A stretch of 64,000 nt of DNA from an uncultured Aquimarina sp. (GTDB taxonomy: Bacteria > Bacteroidota > Bacteroidia > Flavobacteriales > Flavobacteriaceae): positions 1-64,000 of the forward strand of contig CANMKX010000020.1 in NCBI GenBank assembly GCA_947498595.1, in the 5' to 3' direction. The notes beneath the pieces are model-generated. The model saw only the letters and a program-made list of their open reading frames with translations, made no database searches and was not told the origin of the DNA. Made by a program: the position numbers and the translations under genes. Below, piece after piece: positions 25,340 to 34,898 of the stretch (position 1 is its first letter; the number at the start of each line of letters is the position of its first letter).

Positions 25340-26797
25340 TTAACGCTTTAATAAACGTTGTATTTCTTTTTTTTCTGAAACGTATAAAATTACTAAAAAC
25401 AGTAATAGTAATGGTATTGTATATAGGTAATTTCTATCAAAAATATAAAAAGATAGTATTGATAAACTTATTGACAATCCTATATATCCTCCTATTTTTT
25501 TAATGTTATAAGGTATTGGGTGATATCTTTGTCCCAAAACATAAGATAATATCATCATAACTCCATACGCTGCTAATGTTGCTATTGCTGATCCTTTATA
25601 ACTGTATACTGGAATCAATATATAATTAAGTATTATCGTTATTATTGCACCTATAACAGAAATTACTGCACCAAATCGAGTTCGGTCGCTAATTTTATAC
25701 CATACTGATAAGCTATGATAAATCCCCAAACATAAATTCGCTATCAAAATATACGGTACTATAACAAGTCCTTCCCAAAAGGTTGGATCTGGAATAATTA
25801 TTCTTTTTAAAACATCTATAAATACTATAATTCCTAACACCATTAAGCTTCCTAGTATCGTAAAATATAATGTAATGTTAGCATATGTATTATTCGCATT
25901 TTCTGCCTTTGCATGATTAAAAAAGAACGGTTCAATTCCTAGTCTAAATGCAGTACTAAATAATGTCATAAAAACACCTAGTTTATAGCACGCTGCATAT
26001 ATCCCAGCTTCACTATCTGCAATTTCTTTAGGTAATAAATATTTTAATAATAATTTATCGAAAGCCTCATTAATCGAAAATGCTATTCCTGCAATTAAAA
26101 CTGGGAACGCATATTTTATCATCGCTTTCCAAATTTCAAAATCAAAACCAAATTTTATCTTTCGATATAACGGAAGTAATACTAAAAAAGTAATTCCGCT
26201 AGCGAGTAGATTTGCTATAAAAACAAATGATATTGGATCTTCTTTTACATGAATCCAATCCCAGAAATTGTTGTTCGATTTTATTAACCAAGGTAACCCT
26301 ACAAAGAAAAAAAGATTCAAACTTAAATTAATAGCTACATTTACTATTTTAATAATAGCATATCTCATAGGGCGTTCATTTGCTCTATACCAAACAAATG
26401 GTAGTACTACTAGTGCATCTAATCCTAAAATACACAAACCATAAGTTATATACTGTACTTCAAAATCTAAATAATTACTAAGTAGTGTTCTACAAAACAA
26501 ACTAACTCCTAAAAATAATAATGTAGTAACCGTTAAAGATGTTAGTACTGTGGACTGAACTATTTTCTTTTTACTATTATCTTTATTTACAAATCTAAAA
26601 AAAGCAGTTTCCATACCATAGGATAACAAAACATTTCCCAAAATCAACAAAGTCATCAATTGAGAAAATACTCCGTAGTTACTCTTTCCTAAGACATCTA
26701 TAAATAATGGGACCAAAACAATACTTAACACCCTAGGGAGTACAGTTGCCAATCCATAAATAAATGTTTGCTTAAAAAGTTTCTTGAATATCGCCAA
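25340..26797 (-). CDS. Polysaccharide/lipid-linked flippase (MOP family)
   Basis: A 485-residue integral membrane protein with about 14 hydrophobic helices, of the polysaccharide-transporter branch of the MOP superfamily (Wzx/MurJ-like). Characteristic pieces are the N-terminal FIYGLATVLPRVLSIVLVPL and the mid-chain FSTAFRLGIEPFFFNHA. It probably flips a lipid-linked glycan across the inner membrane. It is far from the polysaccharide cluster and lies instead in the conserved dut operon, so its substrate may be different from that of the Wzx at 61.3-62.6 kb. Confidence 0.87.
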   Translation of the reverse strand: MAIFKKLFKQTFIYGLATVLPRVLSIVLVPLFIDVLGKSNYGVFSQLMTLLILGNVLLSYGMETAFFRFVNKDNSKKKIVQSTVLTSLTVTTLLFLGVSLFCRTLLSNYLDFEVQYITYGLCILGLDALVVLPFVWYRANERPMRYAIIKIVNVAINLSLNLFFFVGLPWLIKSNNNFWDWIHVKEDPISFVFIANLLASGITFLVLLPLYRKIKFGFDFEIWKAMIKYAFPVLIAGIAFSINEAFDKLLLKYLLPKEIADSEAGIYAACYKLGVFMTLFSTAFRLGIEPFFFNHAKAENANNTYANITLYFTILGSLMVLGIIVFIDVLKRIIIPDPTFWEGLVIVPYILIANLCLGIYHSLSVWYKISDRTRFGAVISVIGAIITIILNYILIPVYSYKGSAIATLAAYGVMMILSYVLGQRYHPIPYNIKKIGGYIGLSISLSILSFYIFDRNYLYTIPLLLLFLVILYVSEKKEIQRLLKR

Positions 26798-26803
26798 GAT
26801 TGA

Positions 26804-27340
26804 TTATTGTTGAATCTGTAAATTAGTATTTGGATTTTGTTGCATTGGATATGCTAACAATTTTTTCTCTTTTAGGTCTTTAATTTTAAAATAGCCCACT
26901 TTACCATTTTTAGTATAGCGAATTACACACTCATTTTCTTTTAATTCAAATGGTATTTTCTCTTTTTCTAATTTAGGTACTTCATTTTTAGCTTCCTTTT
27001 TAGGGTCACTATCCATGATCAATTCTACTTTATTTCCTGGATATTTGATGTTAGCAGAATATACTGGTTCGTCAGTTTTCTTTTCCAGTTTTGCAGATTT
27101 ATCTCTAAAATAGATAGTATCTAACTTTATATTAGTATTGTTTTCATATGGCAAATAAAATGTATAGCCCCAACCTGCTGATTCTATACCTCCAACCCAT
27201 TTTTGAAAATACGCATCTTTAAATATTACCGGAGCCTTATCATCCAATTTCTGGCTACTTGCACATTGAGTACATCCAATGATTATACTCAAAACACCTA
27301 ATTTCACTAATGCTCTTTTTATTTTCGAAAATCTTTTCAT
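26804..27340 (-). CDS. Small lipoprotein of unknown function
   Basis: A 178-residue protein with a basic N-terminus, a hydrophobic stretch and a lipobox (SIIIGC, Cys23, with a further Cys at 26). The mature region is beta-rich with an FKDAYFQKWVGGIESAGWG motif and a Lys/Glu-rich loop. It is the first gene of the flippase-dut-EnvC operon. I do not recognise a function; conservation of this position in Flavobacteriaceae is from memory. Confidence 0.75.
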   Translation of the reverse strand: MKRFSKIKRALVKLGVLSIIIGCTQCASSQKLDDKAPVIFKDAYFQKWVGGIESAGWGYTFYLPYENNTNIKLDTIYFRDKSAKLEKKTDEPVYSANIKYPGNKVELIMDSDPKKEAKNEVPKLEKEKIPFELKENECVIRYTKNGKVGYFKIKDLKEKKLLAYPMQQNPNTNLQIQQ

Positions 27341-27373
27341 TCTATTATATTATGAATTTCTTAGTAGTTAAAA

Positions 27374-27381
27374 CAAATTTA
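27374..27381 (-). promoter_or_regulatory. -7 box upstream of the envelope operon
   Basis: TAAATTTG on the minus strand fits TAnnTTTG and lies 33 nt before the lipoprotein start codon. A -33 TTG at the right spacing is not clear. Confidence 0.4.
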
Positions 27382-27560
27382 ATACCAAGAATACCTATAG
27401 TCAGGCAAAAATAAACATTTATTACTGTATCTAAATGAGAAATAAGTATTCTATTTTGAAGTAATGTGAATAAATAATATTTATTCAAAAAAAAGAACCT
27501 TTATAATTATTTAAAAATGAAACACTTAAAAAAAAGTTGTAAATTATTTTAAAAAAGTGC

Positions 27561-27590
27561 TTGTATAACAGGAAAACTAGTGTATATTTG
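27561..27590 (+). promoter_or_regulatory. Promoter of tRNA-Asp
   Basis: TTG (27561-27563), 19 nt, then TATATTTG (27583-27590): a textbook match to the Bacteroidota promoter, 18 nt before the tRNA. Confidence 0.8.
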
Positions 27591-27608
27591 CACTCGCAAC
27601 AACGCATT

Positions 27609-27682
27609 GGTCTGGTAGTTCAGCTGGTTAGAATACATGCCTGTCACGCATGGGGTCGCGGGTTCGAGTCCCGTCCAGACCG
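27609..27682 (+). tRNA. tRNA-Asp (GUC)
   Basis: A 74-nt tRNA. The acceptor stem GGTCTGG pairs with CCAGACC (27609-27615 with 27675-27681), the discriminator is G and the CCA end is not encoded. The anticodon stem CATGC/GCATG encloses the loop CTGTCAC with anticodon GTC at 27643-27645. The T loop has GGTTCGAGTCC. It stands alone with its own promoter and terminator. Confidence 0.97.
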
Positions 27683-27683
27683 C

Positions 27684-27713
27684 AAAAAGGAAGCTAAATT
27701 TAGCTTCCTTTTT
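27684..27713 (+). terminator. Terminator of tRNA-Asp
   Basis: A 13-bp inverted repeat (27684-27696 with 27701-27713, core GGAAGCTA/TAGCTTCC) with a 4-nt loop, followed by TTTT on the plus strand. Confidence 0.85.
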
Positions 27714-27730
27714 TTATTATATCTATTTCT

Positions 27731-27892
27731 CTAAACTCTTTTTATTTCAATAACATCTCTGTTTATCTGTTTTAGATAATAAATTCCATTTGAATAATCC
27801 TAAACATCAATATTTTCTACAATAACTCCATTTTTATTCTTAATTGTCTTTTTTATATAAAATCCGTTTGATCTGTTAGAATTTAGGCAAAC
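27731..27892 (-). pseudogene. Remnant of a T9SS C-terminal sorting domain
   Basis: Read on the minus strand this frame gives SNGFYIKKTIKNKNGVIVEN, then IDV-stop-DYSNGIYYLKQI and a terminal IEIKRV before a normal stop. The pattern 'NGxxVxNIDVSDYSNGIYYLK...xxxKRV' is the end of T9SS type A sorting tails. An in-frame TAG (27800-27802) replaces a codon between V and D, and the frame has a TAA at 27893-27895 with no start or upstream domain, so this is the decayed 3' end of a lost exported-protein gene. Confidence 0.6.
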
Positions 27893-28294
27893 TTAAACAA
27901 CATTGACCTTATAGGAATGAAAAATACGTTGTTTCCTCTATTATTTAATCTCGCTCTATAGATAAAGTAATAAAATTCTTTTTCTTCTATAAGAGCGCAC
28001 TTAATCAACCTGTAAAAAAAAGCATTTTCTTTATATGCATTCATAATTTCAACTCAATATAATAATCAATCTCAATAAGGCTACTTTATCTAATTAGAAT
28101 AATAAGTTTGGATTTCGTTTAACCTAATTATTAGCTGTTGTTGCATTAAGTAAACTGGGAATATCATGGTATACTTTAATATTCAAATGAATCATAACCT
28201 TCTCTTTTAATACTTCATTTCGTTTACTCATAAGTTAAAGCTCATATTTTCAATTCTGATAACATCTGCTAAGAACTATTAAATTAATAATAAT
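27893..28294. other. Intergenic region without a supported gene
   Basis: Apart from the sorting-tail ruin next to it, this AT-rich stretch holds only a 35-codon minus-strand frame (28124-28231) with no recognised similarity. No repeats, insertion-sequence ends or strong promoters were found. It looks like decayed coding sequence next to a tRNA. Confidence 0.45.
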
Positions 28295-28326
28295 AAAATC
28301 CGATGAAATTAATTTCATCGGATTTT
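28295..28326 (-). terminator. Terminator after the PKD-like lipoprotein gene
   Basis: A perfect 32-bp palindrome (arms 28295-28310 and 28311-28326, core AATCCGATGAAATT) 46 bp past the stop of the minus-strand gene, followed on that strand by TTATTATTATT. Confidence 0.75.
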
Positions 28327-28371
28327 CATTTAATTACTCATCGTAATTATAAATTATAGCACAAAGATTCT

Positions 28372-29115
28372 TTAAAAACCTCCTATACCTATACCTCCAC
28401 CGTCACAATTTTCAGCATAAATCAAAAACTGTTCAGTTCTTTGTCCAGCATCAGTTCTCGTTATCAATGTAACTCGATATCTTCCTACATGATTAGCCAC
28501 AACAATAGCACTATTACCGCTAGGATATATACCTGCGCTACTACCTGCTGGAGTTATTGACCATGAATAAGTAGCACATGAATCAAATGGAACTGATAAT
28601 TCATTCGCTATAGTTCCTGTACACAAATAATTACCCCCTAAATTCCCTTCAATATACCCTGAAGGAACAGGTGTCAAAAATTGTGAATAAATTGGCGCAG
28701 GGGTTGGCAATCTATTACAACCTCCATTATTAATTCCAGTATTCTTATTGACTGTTATTCTTAAATCACAATCGCCAACGACAACACGAATGACTCCTTG
28801 ATTAAATCCGTTAAGGAATCTAACACGGAAATCTGATTGATTAGAACTTCCAATTACTTGCATTCCTAATCCACTAAAAACACTCCAAGATATTGACTCA
28901 TTATCTCCTTGGTCATGCGTAACTGAAAAAACTCTTTCACTACCTATACTAATAGCCCCTTCATTATCTACAGAAATTGAACATGAACTACTACTTTTCT
29001 GAAAAGTATCTTCTTTAGTAATATTAACTGTACTATCTTCTAAAATTTCTTTTTCACAAGAAAAAAACATTAGAGATATCAAAAAAAATGGTAAACTCTT
29101 TAAAAAAAATTTCAT
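28372..29115 (-). CDS. Lipoprotein with PKD/Ig-like domains
   Basis: A 247-residue lipoprotein with a lipobox ending SLMFFSC (Cys20). The mature chain has two beta-sandwich-like regions: residues about 45-125 (SISVDNEGAISIGSERVFSV ... SDFRVRFLNGFNQGVIRVVV) and about 150-240, where YSWSITPAGSSAGIYPSGNS and GRYRVTLITRTDAGQ resemble PKD domains. Several paired cysteines occur. It ends in a glycine-rich GGGIGIGGF tail. No sorting signal for T9SS is present. Surface-exposed lipoprotein of unknown function. Confidence 0.7.
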   Translation of the reverse strand: MKFFLKSLPFFLISLMFFSCEKEILEDSTVNITKEDTFQKSSSSCSISVDNEGAISIGSERVFSVTHDQGDNESISWSVFSGLGMQVIGSSNQSDFRVRFLNGFNQGVIRVVVGDCDLRITVNKNTGINNGGCNRLPTPAPIYSQFLTPVPSGYIEGNLGGNYLCTGTIANELSVPFDSCATYSWSITPAGSSAGIYPSGNSAIVVANHVGRYRVTLITRTDAGQRTEQFLIYAENCDGGGIGIGGF

Positions 29116-29232
29116 AATTAAAATTTAAGATTGATAAATAACTCATTCTTATAAAATATAAGAAGTACGAATTTACAAGTATTTAAATTATAATACCTTT
29201 CAAAAAAACACAAAAAAAGTATGGCAAAACAG

Positions 29233-29267
29233 TAAAAGCCTTGCAGAATACATCTACAAGGCTTTTA
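29233..29267 (-). terminator. Terminator of the ATP synthase operon
   Basis: An 11-bp inverted repeat (29233-29243 with 29257-29267, TAAAAGCCTTG/CAAGGCTTTTA) with a 13-nt loop, 36 bp past the atpG stop. Confidence 0.75.
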
Positions 29268-29302
29268 TATATTAATAGTTCTTCTTTAAGAACTCTTTTC
29301 TA

Positions 29303-30166
29303 TTAGTTATTCAAAGCTTCAGCTCCACCAACGATTTCTAAAATCTCATTTGTAATAGCTGTTTGTCTAGCTTTGTTATAAGAAAGTTTAAGAGCATCTC
29401 TTAATTCTGTAGCATTATCTGTAGCTTTATGCATTGCTGTCATACGAGCACCATGTTCTGAAGCAAAAGAATCTCTTACTGCCTTATAAAGTTGAGTTTT
29501 TAATGATTTAGGAATCAATTCTTCAACTATTTCTTCTTTAGATGGCTCAAATATATAGTCTAAATTTGCAGAAGTCTCATCATTTTGAACAGGAACAATT
29601 GGCAAAAATTGTTCTACAGTTACAATTTGAGAAGCTGCATTTTTAAACTTATTATAGATGATCACTATTTTATCATAAGAACCTGCTACAAATAACTCCA
29701 TTAATTCTGAAGCAATATCCGCAACATTAGCATACGTTAGATCATCATATAAGCTACTTTTATTTGCTGCTATGGTATGTGTTTTAGAAACAATATCATT
29801 AATTTTTTTACCTATAGTAACAAAATCAACTTGTTTACCAGCAAAATCATTTTCACAAAGTCCTCTAACTCCTTTTGCTATATTAGAATTAAAAGCACCT
29901 GCTAATCCACGATTTGAAGAAAGCGCAACTACTAATACTTTATTTACTTCACGTTGTTGAGCATATACACTTCCGCTATCTCCTTCTAGAGTAGCACTAA
30001 GGCTTTGCAACAACTCTGTAAGTTTGTCTGCATAAGGACGCATCGCTGTAATAGCTTCTTGAGCTTTACTCAACTTTGATGCAGATACCATTTTCATAGC
30101 ACTGGTAATTTGCATCGTAGATGATACCGATTTAATCCTGTTACGTAGTTCTTTTAAGTTTGCCAT
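29303..30166 (-). CDS. atpG: ATP synthase F1 subunit gamma
   Basis: A 287-residue central-shaft subunit that rotates inside the alpha3beta3 ring. The N-terminal coiled-coil helix (LKELRNRIKSVSSTMQITSAMKMVSASKL) and the C-terminal helix (MTAMHKATDNATELRDALKLSYNKARQTAITNEILEIVGGA) are the highly conserved family ends. It is the last gene of the operon here; atpD and atpC do not follow. A hairpin lies in the 102-bp gap after atpA. Confidence 0.97.
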   Translation of the reverse strand: MANLKELRNRIKSVSSTMQITSAMKMVSASKLSKAQEAITAMRPYADKLTELLQSLSATLEGDSGSVYAQQREVNKVLVVALSSNRGLAGAFNSNIAKGVRGLCENDFAGKQVDFVTIGKKINDIVSKTHTIAANKSSLYDDLTYANVADIASELMELFVAGSYDKIVIIYNKFKNAASQIVTVEQFLPIVPVQNDETSANLDYIFEPSKEEIVEELIPKSLKTQLYKAVRDSFASEHGARMTAMHKATDNATELRDALKLSYNKARQTAITNEILEIVGGAEALNN

Positions 30167-30227
30167 TCTTTTGTAATTAAGTATTGATTTTAATTCAATA
30201 CATTTTATAAATCAAAATAAAATAATA

Positions 30228-30257
30228 GCATCCAAAGCAATGATTCTTTGGATGCTC
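30228..30257 (-). other. Intra-operon hairpin between atpA and atpG
   Basis: An 11-bp perfect inverted repeat (30228-30238 with 30247-30257, AGCATCCAAAG/CTTTGGATGCT) with an 8-nt loop. On the minus strand it is followed by ATTATTTTATTTT, so it could act as a partial terminator or an mRNA-stabilising stem that tunes alpha to gamma expression. Confidence 0.6.
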
Positions 30258-30268
30258 ATCATTTAATA

Positions 30269-31849
30269 CTAATTTTTATATTTTGCTGATATTTCTTTTG
30301 CAGCTGCAGCTAAAGTATCAGTTACTTCATCTGTTAATTTTCCTTTCTTCAAAGTATCCAAAACATTTCTATGCTTAGCATTAAGATATTCTAAATAATC
30401 TTTTTCGAATTCTTTAACTTTAGCAACTGGAACGTCTCTCAACAAGTTTTTAGATCCAGCATAAATAATAGCTACCTGGTCTTCTACTGTAAATGGATCG
30501 TTTTGAGCTTGCTTTAAGATTTCAACGTTACGTCTACCTTTTTCAATTACATTTAAAGTTACTGCATCCAAATCAGATCCAAACTTAGCAAATGCTTCCA
30601 ATTCACGGAATTGAGCTTGATCTAATTTTAAAGTACCAGATACTTTTTTCATTGATTTAATCTGAGCAGATCCTCCTACACGAGATACAGAAATACCTAC
30701 GTTAATCGCTGGACGAACTCCTGAGTTAAATAAATCTGATGTTAAGAAAATCTGACCATCAGTAATAGAAATTACATTGGTAGGAATATATGCTGATACA
30801 TCACCTGCTTGTGTTTCAATAATAGGTAAAGCTGTAAGAGATCCTCCTCCTTTTACTTTATCTTTTAATGATTCTGGCAGATCATTCATGTCTTTTGCTA
30901 TACTATCATCAGCGATAACTTTTGCAGCACGCTCTAATAATCTTGAGTGTAAATAGAATACATCTCCAGGGTAAGCCTCACGACCTGGTGGACGACGTAA
31001 TAATAAAGATACCTCACGGTATGCTACTGCTTGTTTTGATAAATCATCATAAATGATTAATGCTGGACGACCTGTATCACGGAAATATTCTCCGATCGCA
31101 GCTCCTGCAAATGGAGCATATACCTGCATTGGTGCAGGATCTGATGCATTAGCAGCTACGATAGTTGTATATGCTAAAGCTCCTTTTTCTTCTAATACTT
31201 TTGCTATTCCTGCAACAGTTGATGCTTTTTGTCCAATTGCTACATAGATACAATAAACTGGCTCTCCTGCATCGTAAAATTCTTTTTGATTAAGAATTGT
31301 ATCGATACACACAGTAGTTTTCCCTGTTTGACGGTCACCAATTACAAGTTCACGCTGTCCACGACCAATAGGTACCATTGCATCGATAGATTTGATTCCT
31401 GTTTGTAATGGTTCGTTTACTGGTTGACGGAAAACTACACCAGGAGCTTTACGCTCTAATGGCATTTCATAAGTTTCACCTTCGATTGCTCCTTTACCAT
31501 CAATTGGGTTACCTAGTGTATCAACTACACGACCAACGATTCCTTCACCTACATTAATAGATGCGATACGTTGTGTACGTTTTACAGTTGCACCTTCTTT
31601 TACTTCTGTAGAAGAACCTAAAAGTACTACCCCAACATTATCTTCCTCTAAGTTAAGAACGATACCATTCAACCCAGATTCGAATTGTACTAATTCTCCG
31701 TATTGAGCATTTGATAACCCATATACTTGAGCAATACCATCACCCACTCGTAAAACAGTCCCTACTTCTTCCAATGAAGCTGTTGCCTCAAATCCAGATA
31801 ATTGTTGTTTTAATATTGCTGATACTTCAGCAGGATTCACTTCTGCCAT
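30269..31849 (-). CDS. atpA: ATP synthase F1 subunit alpha
   Basis: A 526-residue subunit of the F1 catalytic head carrying the non-catalytic nucleotide sites. The P-loop [10 protein letters not shown] is at about residue 169, followed by YVAIGQKAS and the [34 protein letters not shown] block (signature PxIxVGxSVSRVGG further on). Start chosen at [17 protein letters not shown], the usual family start. Full length and intact. Confidence 0.98.
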   Translation of the reverse strand: MAEVNPAEVSAILKQQLSGFEATASLEEVGTVLRVGDGIAQVYGLSNAQYGELVQFESGLNGIVLNLEEDNVGVVLLGSSTEVKEGATVKRTQRIASINVGEGIVGRVVDTLGNPIDGKGAIEGETYEMPLERKAPGVVFRQPVNEPLQTGIKSIDAMVPIGRGQRELVIGDRQTGKTTVCIDTILNQKEFYDAGEPVYCIYVAIGQKASTVAGIAKVLEEKGALAYTTIVAANASDPAPMQVYAPFAGAAIGEYFRDTGRPALIIYDDLSKQAVAYREVSLLLRRPPGREAYPGDVFYLHSRLLERAAKVIADDSIAKDMNDLPESLKDKVKGGGSLTALPIIETQAGDVSAYIPTNVISITDGQIFLTSDLFNSGVRPAINVGISVSRVGGSAQIKSMKKVSGTLKLDQAQFRELEAFAKFGSDLDAVTLNVIEKGRRNVEILKQAQNDPFTVEDQVAIIYAGSKNLLRDVPVAKVKEFEKDYLEYLNAKHRNVLDTLKKGKLTDEVTDTLAAAAKEISAKYKN

Positions 31850-31893
31850 AATTATTTATGTAAAATGTCATGTGTAATACATGACTGTTTTTA

Positions 31894-32442
31894 TTAAATT
31901 TTAGATACGTATGTATTATTACTTAATTCTCTTTTTAAGCCTGCTAATTTATTAGCGATACTTGCATTGTACTGCAAATCTCCAACTCTAAGCACAAAAC
32001 CACCTATGATAGATTCATCTACTATATTTTCGATAGTAGCTTCATTACCTGTCAATTCTTTTACTTTAGCTAAAACTTTAGTTTTTAAGGTATCATCTAA
32101 AGGAACTGCTGTAGTAACTTTGGCAACTTGAGTATTATTTAATTGATCATATAAAGTGATATAGTCTTTTGCTACTTTTTCTAACAAAGCTATTCTTTTA
32201 TTATCAATCAAGATATCAAAAAGTCCATAAGTGATTGAAGTCGCACTAGCAAATACTTTGCGCAATGATTCACGCTTAATGTCCATCTTGATTACAGGAC
32301 TCACTAAAAGCATTTTTAATTCATCACTTTGATCAACAGCTGCAAGAATATTTGACATATCCTTCTGCACATTGTCAGTTGCTTTTTGATCTTGAGCCAA
32401 ACTCAAGATTGCTTTTGCATAACGTATTGCTGCTCTACTCAT
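31894..32442 (-). CDS. atpH: ATP synthase F1 subunit delta
   Basis: A 182-residue peripheral-stalk subunit (OSCP type) that links F1 to the b subunits. The N-terminal six-helix domain starts MSRAAIRYAKAILSLA and the C-terminal domain includes IENIVDESIIGGFVLRVGD, the conserved family signature. It lies between atpF and atpA as expected. Confidence 0.96.
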   Translation of the reverse strand: MSRAAIRYAKAILSLAQDQKATDNVQKDMSNILAAVDQSDELKMLLVSPVIKMDIKRESLRKVFASATSITYGLFDILIDNKRIALLEKVAKDYITLYDQLNNTQVAKVTTAVPLDDTLKTKVLAKVKELTGNEATIENIVDESIIGGFVLRVGDLQYNASIANKLAGLKRELSNNTYVSKI

Positions 32443-32450
32443 CTTTCTTA

Positions 32451-32951
32451 TTAATTTAAGGTAACATCACCTAACATAGATTCTACCAATTTTAATTGGT
32501 TGTCTTTGTCAGTTAATTCTCTTCTTACAACTTTCTCTGCGATATCTACTGAGATATTTGCTACTTGATTTTTCAAATCAGCAATAGCAGCTTTCTTTTC
32601 GCTAGCAATAGTTTCTTGAGCCTTTACAACAATTTTTTGAGCTTCAGCTTGCGCTTCTTCTTTAGCTTCACTAATCATTGTTTCTTTAAGCTCTCTTGCT
32701 TCTTTTAACATGTTATCACGCTCTGTACGTGCTTCGTTAAAAATACGCTCGTTATCAGATTTCAAGTTTTGCAATTCTTTCTTTGCATTTGCTGCAGCAT
32801 CTAATGCTTCTTGAATTCCTTCTTCACGATCATTTAAACTATCTAAGATTGGCTTCCAAGCGAATTTTCTCATTAATAAAATTAATATCAATAAGATAAT
32901 AGCTTGCATAAAAAACAAACCAGGAGAAAAATCATTTAATAATTGATCCAT
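32451..32951 (-). CDS. atpF: ATP synthase F0 subunit b
   Basis: A 166-residue peripheral-stalk protein with one N-terminal membrane helix (FFMQAIILLILILLMRKFAW, about 13-32) and a long charged alpha-helical dimerisation region rich in Ala, Glu and Lys. The WKPILDSLNDREEGIQEALD segment is typical. It lies 8 bp upstream of atpH. Confidence 0.96.
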   Translation of the reverse strand: MDQLLNDFSPGLFFMQAIILLILILLMRKFAWKPILDSLNDREEGIQEALDAAANAKKELQNLKSDNERIFNEARTERDNMLKEARELKETMISEAKEEAQAEAQKIVVKAQETIASEKKAAIADLKNQVANISVDIAEKVVRRELTDKDNQLKLVESMLGDVTLN

Positions 32952-33047
32952 TGTATAGTATTATTTGTTCTTTTAAATTTCTTTCTTGTTTAATCTTGAA
33001 AACATTTCCTGCAACCAACCGTTGCAGGAAAATGTCTTTTGTTCTAA

Positions 33048-33257
<210 letters not shown>

Positions 33258-33280
33258 TTAAACAAATTCTAATTTTCTAA

Positions 33281-34381
33281 TTAATGATGGTCATGTTCTT
33301 GAACTGCCATCCCGATAAACAATGATGATAACATTGTAAAAATAAATGCTTGTAAGAATGCTACTAATATCTCAATCACCGAAATAAATAACGATAATAC
33401 TATTGACATTCCTGTAGATGCTACAGGTCCAAAAGCGGCTTTCATTGTGATCATTAATGCTATCAAGCTCATCACTACAAAGTGACCTGCTGTAATATTT
33501 GCAAATAAACGAATCAATAATGAAAATGGTTTTGTTAACATTCCTAATATTTCAATAGGCATTAAGATTATTTTCATCAAAACAGGTACTCCTGGCATCC
33601 AGAAAATATGTTTCCAATAATCTTTATTACCACTAAACTGAACTATAAAAAATGTAAATAATGCTAAACAAACTGTTACAGCAATATTTCCTGTTACATT
33701 AAATCCAAGTGGTGTTAATCCTAATAAATTTAATATCCAAATAAAGAAAAACACCGTTAATAAGAATCCCATGAATTTTCTATATTTCTTTTCTCCTATG
33801 TTAGGTCTTGCGATTTCATCTCTTACATAAATCACTAAAGGTTCTAATACTCTTGCAAATCCTGTAGGTATTGGCCCCTTTTTATATCCTTTTGCCAATG
33901 ATGAGAACATCAATAGCATTAGTACACTTACCAAAATCATCCCAACCACACTTTTTGTAATAGAAAGATCTAATGGTTTTACATTAGTAGGATGTTGATG
34001 ATCATCGTATGTAATTGTTCCTTCTGCATCTGTTTTATAAATTTTACCGTGGTATAATTTATAAAAACTATCTCCTGATTGTGCTACTGTTTCTCCATGA
34101 TGAAATTTTGAAGACATAAACATTTTCACTCCTTGATCCCATAGAATCACAGGCAATGGAAACCCATAGTGTGTTCCTGATTGACCATCTGTGTAAAATG
34201 TAAAATCATGTGAATCTTGTAAGTGATGCTTGATGTAAGCTTTAATCTCTTCTTGTGTATCAATTGGATTACCTTTCTTGTCATGATCACCGTTACCGCC
34301 TGATCCTGCAAAGATAATTGAACTTGATAAAGTAAGTAGCAGAACTACTGAATACTTAAGGGTCTGTTGAAATACTCTCAT
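33281..34381 (-). CDS. atpB: ATP synthase F0 subunit a
   Basis: A 366-residue subunit forming the proton half-channels. It is longer than the E. coli protein because of an N-terminal signal-like segment and an about 120-residue hydrophilic region rich in His and Asp (about 25-140), as is usual in Bacteroidota. The C-terminal membrane part holds the essential arginine in LLIRLFANITAGHFVV. A clear -7 promoter box lies 42 nt upstream (34424-34431), so it begins the atpBEFHAG transcript. Confidence 0.96.
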   Translation of the reverse strand: MRVFQQTLKYSVVLLLTLSSSIIFAGSGGNGDHDKKGNPIDTQEEIKAYIKHHLQDSHDFTFYTDGQSGTHYGFPLPVILWDQGVKMFMSSKFHHGETVAQSGDSFYKLYHGKIYKTDAEGTITYDDHQHPTNVKPLDLSITKSVVGMILVSVLMLLMFSSLAKGYKKGPIPTGFARVLEPLVIYVRDEIARPNIGEKKYRKFMGFLLTVFFFIWILNLLGLTPLGFNVTGNIAVTVCLALFTFFIVQFSGNKDYWKHIFWMPGVPVLMKIILMPIEILGMLTKPFSLLIRLFANITAGHFVVMSLIALMITMKAAFGPVASTGMSIVLSLFISVIEILVAFLQAFIFTMLSSLFIGMAVQEHDHH

Positions 34382-34423
34382 TTCCTAAATTCTAGTCTTT
34401 TTTGTATGCTCTGAATTTGGGGG

Positions 34424-34431
34424 CAAAAGTA
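34424..34431 (-). promoter_or_regulatory. -7 promoter box of the atpBEFHAG operon
   Basis: TACTTTTG on the minus strand fits TAnnTTTG and is followed by a CCCCC run; predicted leader of about 37 nt. A TTG at the exact -33 spacing is not present. Confidence 0.55.
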
Positions 34432-34503
34432 CATTATTAATTTACAAAAATCATAGTGATTTTAGATTTTTTTTAGGATTCTTTAAAAACCAGCCCCAGT
34501 AGA

Positions 34504-34887
34504 TTACTTTATTTCATCTATTCTTTTAATAAGTTTCACACATACAGCTAGTAAACTTAATAGATATATAAAATAAAACACCAAAAATACCGCTCTGTAT
34601 TGTATCATGGATCCTTCTTCTAACCAACCCATTTGAAATACAAAGAAACCTGCCATAATCATTTTTGCTAACACTAACCCAAGAAAAACATATCCTGTAT
34701 TTAGTTTAGAAACTTTATAGGTTATTATTATAGATATATATACGAACAATGAAGCTCCTCCTAAAAAAACATGTTGTTTTAGAATATTTGAAGTGTCCTC
34801 TATTTGAAGATAATTTGGTAATATAAAAAAGTGTGCTAAATACAATAGCACACTTATAATAAGTATTGTTAATACGTGTTTAAACAT
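34504..34887 (-). CDS. Four-helix membrane protein linked to ATP synthase genes (DUF6168-like)
   Basis: A 127-residue protein with four predicted membrane helices (about 4-22, 40-60, 67-85, 98-118). It takes the place where other bacteria have atpI-type assembly genes between atpZ and atpB, and I recall such proteins as DUF6168 in Flavobacteriaceae. A role in assembly or ion supply of the F0 part is inference from position only. Confidence 0.65.
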   Translation of the reverse strand: MFKHVLTILIISVLLYLAHFFILPNYLQIEDTSNILKQHVFLGGASLFVYISIIITYKVSKLNTGYVFLGLVLAKMIMAGFFVFQMGWLEEGSMIQYRAVFLVFYFIYLLSLLAVCVKLIKRIDEIK

Positions 34888-34898
34888 CGCGTATTTTT

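Noticed and set aside
27468-27486. A 19-bp AT-only palindrome upstream of the tRNA promoter
   Set aside because: Pure A/T inverted repeats are expected by chance in such sequence and no T tract follows on the strand where it could terminate.
28124-28231. A 35-codon minus-strand frame
   Set aside because: Too short and without homology signal or promoter; kept only as part of the decayed region.
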